Shown here piece after piece: positions 50,529 to 61,626 of a stretch of 64,000 nucleotides of DNA; position 1 is the first letter of the stretch; each line of letters begins with the position of its first letter. Position numbers and translations under genes: made by a program. The DNA lies in the NCBI GenBank assembly GCA_965112735.1, contig OZ218950.1, forward strand, positions 248,001 through 312,000. The letters are read 5' to 3'. Under the pieces are notes generated by a model. The model had not been told where the DNA came from, did not search any database, and saw only the letters and a list, made by a program, of their open reading frames with translations. Origin of the DNA: Phaeosaccion multiseriatum (lineage: Eukaryota > Ochrophyta, other classes).

Positions 50529-51660
50529 TGACTGACTGACTGACTGACTGACTGACTGAATGAATGAATGAATGAACGAATGAATGACTGACTGCCTGAC
50601 TGCCTGCCTCCCTGGCACGCCTGCAGGTTGAGCTGGAGAGCAAGGGCGTGAAGGTGTACACGAACTCGCGTATCGAGGCCTTCGAGGAGCACACAGCCTC
50701 ACAGGACCCGTGAGTGTGTTCGTGGCTGTGAGCGCGCGCGTGCTCTTGCTAGGGCGCTTCTTTCTGTCCTGGGCTGCAATGCCACACATGGCTGACTCTC
50801 TCCCTCCCTCCCTCCCTCCGTTCCTGCCTCTCCCTCCCTCCCTCCCTCCCTCCCTCCCTCCCTCCCTCCCTCCCTCCCTTCCTCCCTTCCTCCCTCCCTC
50901 CCTCCCTCCCTCCGTCCCTCCCTCCCTCCCTCCCTCCCTGCCTGCCTGCCTGCCTGCCTCCCTCCCTCCCCTCCCCTCCCCTCCCCTCCCCTCCCCTCCC
51001 CTCCCCTCCCCTCCCCTCCCCTCCCCTCCCCTCCCCTCCCTCCCTGCCTCTGCCTGCCTGCCTCTGGCTACCTCTCCGCGTGCATGGCAGCCACGCTCTC
51101 ACAGATGTTGTCATCCAAGGCGGAAGGCGTATTCCCTGCTGCCTGGTGCTGCTTGGGCTCGGGGTCAGGCCGGACACCCAACTTGCCAAGGACGCAGGGA
51201 TTGAGCTCAACGACAGAGGAGGTGAGACAGCGAAGGCTCACAAAGGGCGACGATTTTGAGCATTTCGAGGCAGACCAAAGTCGTCTCTGACGCATCGAGA
51301 ACCAGGCCGTCACTGCTGCTGTGGATGTGTGCCAATAGCCGTCTCCCTTTCCCCCTTTCTCCCTCTCCCTCTCTCTCCCCATCCCCCGCCCCCCTCCTCC
51401 TCTCTCTCCCTCTCCCTCTCCCTCTCCCTCTCCCCCTCCCCCTCCCTCTCCCCCCCACCTCTCCTATCTCGCAAACGGTCGTCGCCAAAGGCATAATCGT
51501 GGATGCCAACATGCGCACCAACGACCCCAGCATCTTTGCCGTCGGGGATGCCGTAGAGGTGGCCAATGCAGTGACTGCGGGTGGCAAGTGGATGGTCCCT
51601 CTTGCAGGACCGGCCAATCGGCAGGGGAGACTCGCAGCGGACAATATCGCTGGGTTAGAG

Positions 51661-51700
<40 letters not shown>

Positions 51701-53779
51701 TTGTGTGTGTGTGCGTGTGTGTGTGAATGTGATTGTGTGTGCGTGCGTGTGTGTGTGTGTGTGTATGTGCGTGTGTGCATATGTGTGTGCATATGTGCGT
51801 GTGTGTATGTGCGTGTGATTGTGTGCGTGTGTGTGTGCGTGTGTGCGTATGTGCGTGTTTGCGTGTGTGTGTGCGCGTGTGTGTGCGTGTGTGTGTGCGC
51901 CACCAACTCAACTCACCAGAGCCAGCCAGCCCTGTGTGGCCAGCCCTGTGGCACGGATTAGTCTGACTCTATTCCGTCCTGACACCAATGAGTCCTTCCT
52001 GTCCTGACACTGAGTGGCTCGAGGAGGCTCCTAAAGAGGGGCCAATACAAGACAGTGCAAGATCGAGGCGTGTGCGGACAGGAGAGAGTCCAAGACCAGA
52101 GCGAGCCTGCATCCTTACTCTCTTCCCTCTCTTCCCTCTACCCCCCCGGATCTCCATAAGTCAATGAACCCCCCCCCCCCCCATCTCTCCCCTCCTCTCA
52201 TACGTACAGAGTCGGTCCTACCGCGGCTCGTTCGGTACGTCGATCCTCCGCGTCTTCTCCCTCATGGCTGCTTGCACGGGGCTCAGCGAGACCGCCGTGA
52301 AGCAAGAGCTAAGGGAGGGCAAACGGACCAAGGGCTACCACACCGTCCACCTGCACCCCTCCAGCCATGCCGGGTACTACCCAGGGGCCGCACCCGTACA
52401 CCTCAAGATTGTCTTTGAGAAGGGGTCCGGGAAGCTGCTGGTGAGGGAGAGGCGGGGTGGGGCGGGCGGGAGGGAGGGAGGGAGGGAGGGAGGGAGGGAG
52501 GGAGGGAGGGTGGGAGGGAGGGAGGGAGGGAGGGAGGGAGGGAGGGAGGGAGGGAGGGAGGGAGGGAGGGAGAGAGGGAGGGAGGGAGGGAGGGGGTGGG
52601 TGGGTGGGTGGGTGGGTGAGGAGGTGAGAGAGAGAGGAGAGGGAACTACTGCCAAAGAAGTCAAGACTACCAAAGAGATGAATCCGAGAGTCCTCTTGCT
52701 CCCTTCCGACTCCCTTCTGGCTTCCCCCTGGAGAGTGGCGTCCGAGTGAGAGCACTCGCTGACTTCCTGACTTTCTCACTCACTCACTCACTCACTCACT
52801 CACTCGCTGACTGACTGACTGACTGACTGACTGACTGACTGACTGACTGACTGACTGACTGACTATCGGACTGACGGACTGACTATCGGACTGACGGACT
52901 GACGAACTGACTGACAACCGGAACCCTTCCCCCCCCCGCCGCCCCAGGGCGCCCAAGCCGTGGGCAAGGACGGTGCCGACAAGCGCATCGACGTGCTGGC
53001 GACGGCCGTGTACGCGGGACTCACAGTCGACGACCTCGCGCAGCTCGAGGTAGGCGAGTTGGTTGTTCGAGTTGTGTGCCGCAATCCGCAATTGTTGGCT
53101 GACCCCTGCTGACCCCTTGGATTGGGTTGTCGCTCCTCCGGCCATAGTCAGTCCCGAACCGTCCATGGCATCGCGACTTATTTTGGAGCGCATTATTGTT
53201 ACTACTCTCTCCCTCTCTCTCTTTGTCTTGTTTCCTTCTGGCCCCTCCGCTCTGCCCGCCCGCCTCTCTCTCTCCCTTTCTTCCCCCCTCTCTCTCTCCC
53301 TCTCTCTCTCCCTCTCTCTCCCTCTGTCTCTTCCTCTCTGTTATTCCCCTCCGCCCAACGCATCGTGAAGTACCATCTACCGCTCTGATCGCCGCGCGTT
53401 GCCGTCCATCCATTGCCATCCATTGCCATCCATTGCTCCCTCTCAGCTGTGCTACTCCCCTCCCGTGGGCTCGGCCAAAGACTGTGTCAACTTCGCAGGC
53501 ATGATTGGTCAGGTGTGTGTGTCTGTGTGTGTTTGTGTGGGAGTGTGTGTGAGTGTGTGTGTGTGTGTGTATGTGTGTGCGTGTGTGGGTGCACTCGGCT
53601 GCTGGGAAAGGATGGCACTCCATGGATCGACAGCTCTCGTAGCTTATCACCACCTGTTGTACTTCGGCTGGGATGATTGTGCCCATCCAGTGAGGGTGGA
53701 GAATGGGTGCATGAATGCCGTATGCCTTCTCACCACCTCTCTTCCTTCTCTTTCTCTCTTGTCTCTGTCTGTCTGTCTC

Positions 53780-53862
<83 letters not shown>

Positions 53863-54547
53863 GGCTGGCTGGCTGTCTGTCTGTCTGTCTGTCTCTCTTC
53901 TCCCCTCCCCTCCCCTCCTTGCCGTTACAGAATGTTTTGGGTGGTCTGGTGAGCGTGGTGCAATGGTCCGAGCTCGAGGCTCTGGCCAAGGACGACGACG
54001 TATTCCTGCTTGACGTGCGCGGCCCTGGGGAGCTCCAGGCCCCCGGGGGAGAGCTGCGCCCCCCGGGGGAGTGTGCCAACATTCCTATTGACGAGCTCAG
54101 GAGCAGGCTCGACGAGGTGAGGGGGGAGGGTAGCAGTTTGAGTTTTGCGTCCGAGTTTGGGTTTGAGTTTGAGTTTGAGCTTGGCAGCAGCAGCGGCGGG
54201 GCGTACGAGATGCCCGCAATACTCATCCACACACTCGTCCACTCATTCCTTTCACTCCCTCGCCTCCATTGGCCTGCTTGCCTGTTTGCTTGCCTGTTTG
54301 CCTGCCTGTTTGCTTGCCTGCTGCCTGCCTGCCTGCCTGTCTCTTGCTTGCTTACTGAGCTTGGGCCCCTCCCTCCCTCCGATGCCCACATCCACAGGTG
54401 CCCAAGGACAAGCACATTGTGGTGTCTTGCCGGACAGGGCAACGTTCCTACTACGGCTGCCGCATCCTGCTGCAGAAGGGCTACGAGAGAGTCAGCAACC
54501 TCTCGGGGGCTTACTTGACCTACTCCTCAACCACCGCCATCAGCTGA
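48413..54547 (+). CDS. CoA-disulfide reductase fused to C-terminal rhodanese (CoADR-Rhd, about 581 aa)
   Basis: Fifteen exons: 48413-48470, 48564-48662, 48817-48906, 49141-49284, 49671-49781, 50016-50098, 50292-50333, 50627-50709, 51091-51221, 51491-51660, 52210-52440, 52948-53049, 53447-53512, 53931-54116, 54398-54547; all phases agree. This flavoprotein reduces CoA disulfide or CoA persulfide with NAD(P)H; the rhodanese part handles sulfane sulfur. Seen: FAD motif [30 protein letters not shown], active-site Cys in [31 protein letters not shown] motif [29 protein letters not shown] motif [10 protein letters not shown] and the family marker [18 protein letters not shown]. The rhodanese domain has [12 protein letters not shown] and the catalytic loop VSCRTGQRS. 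No targeting peptide is apparent, so it is probably cytosolic. The fusion is well known in bacteria; here introns prove eukaryotic residence. It is divergent from a YeeE-type transporter. Confidence 0.96.
49390..49490 (+). repeat. (CT)n block in intron
   Basis: About 100 bp of CT repeats lie in the intron between exons 4 and 5 of the CoADR-rhodanese gene. Confidence 0.9.
50450..50600 (+). repeat. (CTGA)n block in intron
   Basis: CTGA tetranucleotides with some GAAT precede the acceptor at 50626. They resemble the blocks in the kinesin introns. Confidence 0.9.
50795..51055 (+). repeat. (CCCT)n, (GCCT)n and (CCCCT)n array in intron
   Basis: Pyrimidine repeats of changing unit (CCTC, CCTG, CCCCT) cover most of intron 8 of the CoADR-rhodanese gene. 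Confidence 0.95.
51661..51900 (+). repeat. (GT)n-rich intron starting at the donor site
   Basis: GT-rich repeats begin with the donor GTGCGTGTG at 51661 and run for about 240 bp. Confidence 0.95.
52465..52620 (+). repeat. (GGGA)n array in intron
   Basis: A G-rich tetranucleotide array lies shortly after the donor at 52441 and ends in (GGGT)n. The same intron later carries (CTCA)n and (CTGA)n at about 52775-52870. Confidence 0.95.
53765..53895 (+). repeat. (CTGT)n microsatellite in intron
   Basis: About 130 bp of TGTC repeats form the pyrimidine-biased 3' part of the intron before the rhodanese-domain exon. Confidence 0.95.
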
Positions 54548-54560
54548 CCAGCGACAGGCA

Positions 54561-54790
54561 ATTCCTCGCCTCCGCCTCCTTCTCATGTGTCTCCCCACTG
54601 TCCTTATCCCGCTCGTTTCATCTCGCCAACCCCTTGCCCTTGAGTCCGCATGTTGGACGTGAGTGCTGCTCGTTTTCGTAGCGTCTCGGAGCTGCCTCCT
54701 CGACGACACTCAGGGTTAGGGGTTGGCCAGAGGAAACGAGCGGGACAAGTACAGTGGGGAGACACATGAGAAGGAGGCGGAGGCGAGGAA
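54561..54790. repeat. Long inverted repeat just after the CoADR-rhodanese stop codon
   Basis: Arm 1 (about 54561-54634, starting ATTCCTCGCCTCCGCC) is the reverse complement of arm 2 (about 54718-54790, ending GGCGGAGGCGAGGAA) over roughly 73 bases with about 8 differences. The loop is about 83 bases. Arm 1 starts 14 bases after the TGA at 54545-54547. Transcribed, it would form a strong hairpin in the 3' UTR. Confidence 0.9.
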
Positions 54791-56248
54791 GTGGCGGGTG
54801 GAAGCATTGCGCAGGAGCAGCAGCACGGGAGACGAAGGAGGCCGGCGCACAACAACAACGGCACAGAAGGTGGGAGAAGGAAGGAGAGCGCGGCATCGGA
54901 GAGAAGAGGCTGCGGGAAAGGACAGACGACAGGCGGGCGTGGAAGAAGCAGGGATGCTCACCATCACCATCATCATGTTGGTCTGGCTGCGATGCGTCTC
55001 CGGACTTGAGGTGTTGGGCCTGCAGGTCATCCATGCAGGAAATCGGCTGCCGCGTGGAGGAAGTGGGTGGGAAGGCGAAAGACTCGAAGTCTGCAGGAGA
55101 GAAGAGAGAGGAGGAGAAGGAAGAGGCGGTCACCTAAGGAGACGAAGAGAATTGATGGGCACAGGCACAGCGCGTGCTGCACAGTCGCTTAGCTACCTTG
55201 TTTGTTTGAGGTCCTCTCTTGCAGGCACTGTTGCTAGGGCTGTAGTAGCTGCAGCTGTCTCTGTGAACTGTTGCTCGGGCTGTAGTAGCTGCAGCTGTCT
55301 GTGTGAACTGTGGTGATACATGGGTCGCAAGAGGGAGTATGTATATGCTTCGTAACGGCCTCCCTCGAGCGAGCGGCGAGCGATACATAATCGCGGGAGG
55401 GGCGCAAGCAGACCTGATGTCGCTCTTTAGTTCAGTCTTACGTAAGTCTTGTAAGGAGGGGCGGCAGAGGAGAGGAGGCCCCACGGCGTCTTTTTGTAGC
55501 CAAACTGTATACAAACGGGAGAGTGATGAGTGATAAGGCGTCTTTTTGTAGCCAAACTGTATACAAACGGGAGAGTGGTCTTTTTGTAGCCAAACTGTAT
55601 ATAAACGGGAGAGTGATGAGTGATAAGACGTCTTTTTGTAGCCAAACTGTATACAAACGGGAGAGTGATGAGTGATAAGGCGTCTTTTTGTAGCCAAACT
55701 GTATACAAACGGGAGAGTGATGAGTGATAAGGCGTCTTTTTGTAGCCAAACTGTATATAAACGGGGGAGTGATGAGTGATAAGGCGTCTTCGCACTTCCC
55801 CCTCCCCCCCGTCTCTCTCGGCCACTGTCACGGCACTCTGCCACGGCGCTCTGTCACGGCACTCTGTCACGGCATCAATGGCAGCCTCATCGTCCTCCTC
55901 TTGAGAGAGCGGACGCCCCTACGGTCCCGCGGCAACGGAATAGAAAGGCGATGAAATTATGAACGATGAAATGATGAATGGTGTACCTGTATTAATTTAG
56001 AGCACCAACAATGTGTGTGTGTGTGTGTGTGCGTGCGTGCCCGGTCGGCACTCCCCAGCCGCCGCAAGTGGAAGTGGTGGGCCGCCGCTGAACCTTCACT
56101 GATGAGTCATTGAGACTCAGACTCAAGCCTCCCGGGAGGATTTCAGTTTCAAAAGATCGATCGAAAGCTTCTTTCTTGCTTTGAGTCAACCCATCACTCA
56201 TCACTGAGTCCCCACCCCAGCCTCAGCATCTCTTGCTCTTTCAATGGC
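54791..56248. other. Convergent intergenic region with minisatellites
   Basis: Beyond the inverted repeat lie unclassified sequence (54800-55200), a duplicated GGGCTGTAGTAGCTGCAGCT unit (about 55233-55305) and a ~52-bp minisatellite (55487-55790). Repeats of CTCTGTCACGGCA follow (about 55820-55875), then AT-richer sequence (55930-56010). No supported gene. Confidence 0.5.
55487..55790 (+). repeat. Minisatellite, ~52-bp units, six copies
   Basis: The unit starts GTCTTTTTGTAGCCAAACTG, continues TATACAAACGGGAGAGTG and ends ATGAGTGATAAGGC. Copies start near 55488, 55540, 55578, 55630, 55681 and 55733; the second copy is short (about 38 bp). Two copies have TATATAAAC in place of TATACAAAC. Confidence 0.95.
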
Positions 56249-57444
56249 TCATTCGTCCTGCTTCACCCTTGCTTCTCCGAACAGAGGGGCGGACTTGCTT
56301 ACGTCAAGGTTTTGAATGCGGCACACTCCCACAACCCTCTGCAGCAGAGGGGAGGGACAGGGGAGGGACAGGGGAGCGGGGAGGGCGGGGAGTGAGAATA
56401 AGAGGGGCGTGTGGAGGCACGGGAAGCAAGGAAGTAGGTAGAGGGCTCAGCACTCAACGGGCAGGCAAAAGGGGGCCAAGAAAACAACAGAGAATCCGTA
56501 GTACTGCTGTAGTGGCCAGGCTGATCCACTGATCCACTGATCCACTGATCCACTGATTCACTGATCCACCTCCTCCCCCTGTGTACCGTGACCGGCAGCA
56601 CACAGCTTGCAGTATGCAGCATGGCAGCGCTTGGTGACTCAACAGCACCGTCTCCAACACGCTGAGCCTGCTCCCTCCCACCCTCCCTCCCGGTCTCCCT
56701 CCCTCTCCCTCTCCCTCTCCCTATCTCTCGAACTCCCACCTCTCAGCCCTTCCGCACTCTCCTCTCTCTGACTCCTCCTTCCGCTCCCGCTCTCCCTCCC
56801 TCTCACTCACACACACCTCTGGTAGCTCTCCCTGCTCCCTCCCCTCCAGTGTAACTGCCACGTCCACGACGAGGGCCTTGGCGGCTCCGACGCACAGAGA
56901 CACAATGTTGTAGGCCACAGCGCTGCTCGCCACATCCACATCCTACAGGCGTATGGGGGATGGCAGTGGGTGGCAGCGGATGGATTTAGAGGAATATGGG
57001 AAGGGAGGATGGAGCACAAGGTGCAGATGCAGTGGGGTAAGTAGGTGGGTGGGTGGGCGGGAGGGAGGGAGGGGAGGGAGGCGGGTGAAGGGCTGCTACT
57101 GTGACACCAACTACTGCTGCAGCTGATGTTGTATCACCAACTGCAGCTCGTTCCACTGCCTGCCTAGCCCTCGCCCCTCTCTCCCTCTCTCCCACTACCC
57201 TCTCCTGCCCTCACCGTCTCTACGTAGCAGTCTCCGCGGAAGTAGCGCTGCGTGAGCTTGCGGCCCAGCAGAGTGGGCTTGCCTCCCACGGCCCTCTTCA
57301 CGACCCAGGGGCCGTCGATCACGCGCGGGCAAACCTTGAAGCGCTGGTAGCAAACAGGGGAGAGGGGAGAGGGGAGAGGGGAGGGTTGAGAGGGAGGGGG
57401 AGGGTGAGGGTCAGAGTTAGCGGCAGAGGCAGGGTCAGGGTGAC

Positions 57445-57477
<33 letters not shown>

Positions 57478-60400
57478 CATCAGAACCAGGGGCAGGGTCA
57501 AGGGCTAGAGCAGCAGGCTCCATCCTCCCCACCTGATTGCGGAAGTCGCTTTGGGGCAGGAAGCCGCGGTTTCCGTCGTCGACGTTTGTGTCAATGTCCT
57601 CCTCCTCCTCGGCCTTGGGCACATCTGCAAAGGCCCTCAGCAGTCGGATGAAGCGCCGCTCCTCCACGCTGCCGTACGCCTCCTCCCTCTCCGAGGGAAG
57701 CGCGAACACAGTCACAAAGGATAGGCACGGCTTGCCAGGTATCTGGTAGTTGGCGATGAAGAAGAAGGGTCCCCCACCCCCTCCATCTCTGCCTCCGCCT
57801 CCCCTCCCACCAGCGGCACTGCGGAGCCTATCCATGACGTCCTTACACCTTCCCTGCCTGGCAATGTGGTCTGCTCGAGACAAAGATGGCGGCAACGTGT
57901 ACAGCTCCGCGTGAACCAACACACCCATCGCCGGTCCCGAGGCCGCCTTCACCCTGTCCATCATGTAGTACTCTCCCCTCAGGCTAAAGTCACAGCTGGC
58001 ACCGATGTCCACCATCATCTCTCTTAGCTCGGGTCGGGCAGGGGACGCCTCCGGAGCAGCCGCGCTCATCATGTCCGCAAGCGCGGTGGTGGTCGGGGCG
58101 GGAGACATACGCGAGGAAGAGGGCTTCATACCCTTCCCACTCTTGCTCTTGCTCTTACCCACCAACCCTCTTCTCGACCGTCTTGATCCCTGCTGCTGCG
58201 GCTGCTGCTCTGGGCCGGTGGTGAAGCGGGTCGCTCTGTGAGAAAGAGAGAGGGAGTGTGTGTGTGTGTGTGTGTGTGTGTGAGCAACAGAGAGAGATGA
58301 GGGATAGATGGATGGAGAGGGAAGGGTGGAGAGAGAGAGGGAGAGAGAGAGTGAAAATGTGTGAGAGCGAGAGAGGGCGGGGTAGAGGTAGAGAGAGTGT
58401 GAGAGAGAGTGAGTGTGTGTGTGTGTGTGAGAGAGAGACCAGAGAGAGCGAGAGAGAAAGAGGTGGCAAAAACAAAAAGCAACGGCAACAAAAGAATCAG
58501 AAGAAAGGGCGACGCGTGCCCTCCCCACCTCTTCCCCCCTCAAACCCCATCCACTGCCATCCGTACCTTCTGTCGCCCTCCCACCCTCCTCCACCCTCCT
58601 CCCTGGCCCTCCTACTCTCCTCCGCCGTGACGAGGGTTTCCAGATCGTCATCCGACAAGGGCACCGCGAGTGCGTGAGGGTCGAGCGTATGCAACCTCAC
58701 TGCCCCGAGAAGCTGCTCAGGCAACTCATCCGCTGTGCGCCCTGGGGAAGGGGGTGACGGTGCAGGGGTTTGAGTTTGAGTTGTGTGTGGCGTACATGTC
58801 TGCGTCTAGGAGGATGTGGGTGTGTGAGTGGGTGCGTCTCACGAAAAGAAAGTGCCTCTCTTCTAGACTGCCCCTCGGCCGACTCACTGAGTGCACTTAC
58901 TCACTCACCCACTCACTCACTGACTGACTGACTGACTGACTGACTGACTGACTGGCTGACTGCCCGACGGACATGCGGGCTGCCTAACTGATTGACGGAT
59001 TGAGGACGGATTGAGGACGGATTGACGACAGACTGACTGACTGCCGATCGACTGACACCAGGCACTGATTGACTGACACCAGGCACTGATTGGCTGAAAC
59101 TGGGCACTGACCTTCAAGAGTGAGTCCCAGGTCGATGACGAGCTTCCTCCCGTTCTTGGCACATAAGTGTGCGGCCTTCAGAGCCACGGTCGATGAGCCG
59201 ATGCACACGTCCACCTGACACACGCACACATCCACGCACGCACACACACACACACACGAGGGCACGGGGTGAAGAGAGGCCTGGCAGGCTACGCTGCTTC
59301 TGAGACGAGAGTGAGACGAACGCAACGCACGGTGAGCCAGAGCCTCACGCCCTGGCTATCTGACACCTGACACTACAGACAGATAGATAGACAGACAGGC
59401 AGACAGACAGACAGGCAGACAGATAGACAGATAGACAGACAGATAGACAGACAGATAGACAGACAGATAGACAGACAGAGAGACAGGCAGACAGACAGAC
59501 GGACAGACACCTGCCACCTGACTGCCGCCAGCACAGAGCTCAAGCGTGCGCTTCGTTCGTCATCCTCGTCATCCTCGTCATCCTCGTCATCCTCGTCATC
59601 CTCGTCATCCTCGTCATCCTCCAGAGCCACGCCCTACAACTCACAGGGCCCTTGCTCACTCATGAGCGCATCAGTCCTCATGTCCGCCTCACAGAGTCAA
59701 TCAGTCAGTCAATCCACCAATAAACAAATCAATCAAGCCAGCATATATATAAAGCCATCAACCAGTCAGTCAACCAGTCAATCAACCAGTCAATCAATCA
59801 GCCAATCAATCGATCAATCACGTCACTCCTACCTCTCTCCCCCCTCGCGGCGCTTCCCCTCTTACCGCTTACCGCACTCCCTCCCTCGCTCCCTATCAAT
59901 TCTATTCACTGCCATCTGACAGACCCATCATCATTCACTGCCATCTGACAGACCCTTCACTACCATGAGACTTCTCCGCCCTCCCTCCCTCCTTCCTTCC
60001 TTCCCTCCTTCCTTCCCTCCCTTCTTCCTTCCCTCCTTCCCTCCCTCACTCACTCACTCACTCACCTCCAGATATCCTTGCCCCCTAAAGTAGCGCAGCA
60101 TGAGTCTCTGCCCGATGAGTGTGGGCGTCTGAGGCAGCGACTTGGCTAACCAAGATCCCTCCACTATAGTGGGAATGAGCTTGAGCCGCTCGTTCTGGAA
60201 AGAGTCCTTGCCCAGCACCCCGGAGCGGAGACCCTCTTCTTTCTCGCCGCCCTCCTTGTCAGAATCAGCACCGGCGGCATCACTCTGCAGCAGCGCCTCA
60301 CCTTCACCACCTGCACTATCAAATGCTGCTGCTACTGCTGCTGCTTCTGGCCTCTCTGCTACATCGTCATCATCACTATCACCATGGCCATCCCCATCCA

Positions 60401-61338
60401 TATCGTCATCCTCAGGCACGTCCATGAACTGCCGGAGCATCCTTGCAAGGGCCCGCCGATCTCGCTCATCGTCTCGCTCATCTCCCCCCTCGTCTTCCCG
60501 TTGGTGATACGCACTGCCACTTCCACTGCCACTGCCACTGTGAAGCGATGAGGGGCGGGAGATGGAGATGGAGGCCTTTGATGTCTTGTGAAGCAAGTTC
60601 TTGACCTTGCCGCCCCCAGACGCAGACACACTTGACGAGCTAGAGCTCTTCGAGTGCGAGTGAGACGAAGAAGAGGAATCCCCCCCCCCTGCCCCTGTTG
60701 ACACTTGTCCTCTCCCTCTCCCTCTCCCTCTGTCTCGCGCAGCGCTCTCCTCCAAGTCAAAGTCAAAGTCCTCCTCCAAACCCTCAAAAAAGGAGGCAGG
60801 GAGACGCCAGTAGCACACCAGACTCAGAGAGCCTTCCCTGTCTTTCTCTTTGTCCTTTTCCTTGCCCTCCATTTGGAAGTTCACAATGAGCAGCGGTGGC
60901 AGGCGGCCTGCTCCCACCCCTTCTCCCCCTCCTCCTCCTCCTCGTCCTCCTCCTCCTCCTCCTCCTCCTCCTCCTCCTCCTCCTCCTCCTCCTCCTCCTC
61001 CTCCTCCTCCTCCTCCTCCTCCTCCTCCTCCTCCTCCTCCATCGTAGCCGCCATCTATGTCATCATCATCGTCGTCGTCGAAGCCATCGCTGCGGTCGCT
61101 GCCCGTCTGGAGCGCCAGGAGGCTCTCCCTCGCGCGATCAAAGCGAACGATGTGATCAACCCTCCTCAAGGGGTGGTTGATAGAGAAGACGTCGACGTGC
61201 ACCAATCGGCAGGCAGCATACGGGTTCCGGACCTTTACATCGACCGCACCGGCGTCAGGGTGGGGGTGAGGGTGAGGGTGAGGGTGAGGGTGGGGTGGAG
61301 GGGGAGGGTGAGGGTGAGGGTGGGATGGAGGGGGGGGC

Positions 61339-61405
<67 letters not shown>

Positions 61406-61557
61406 GGGTGGAGGGGGAGGGTGAGGGTGAGGGTGGGGTGGAGGGGGAGGGTGAGGGTGAGGGTAAGGGTGAGGGTGGGATGGGGGGGGGGGCGAGGGTG
61501 AGGGTGAGGGTGAGGGTGGGGTGGAGGGGCAGGGGGAGGGTGAGGGTGAGGGTAAGG

Positions 61558-61626
<69 letters not shown>

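Noticed and set aside
45665-54547. Bacterial contamination as the source of the YeeE and CoADR-rhodanese genes
   Set aside because: Both are interrupted by many introns with the same repeats and splice signals as neighbouring genes.
55438-55870. Repeat array considered as a CRISPR-like locus or repeat protein (SRLYTVWLQKD)
   Set aside because: The units are head-to-tail without variable spacers, and the genome is eukaryotic; it is a minisatellite.
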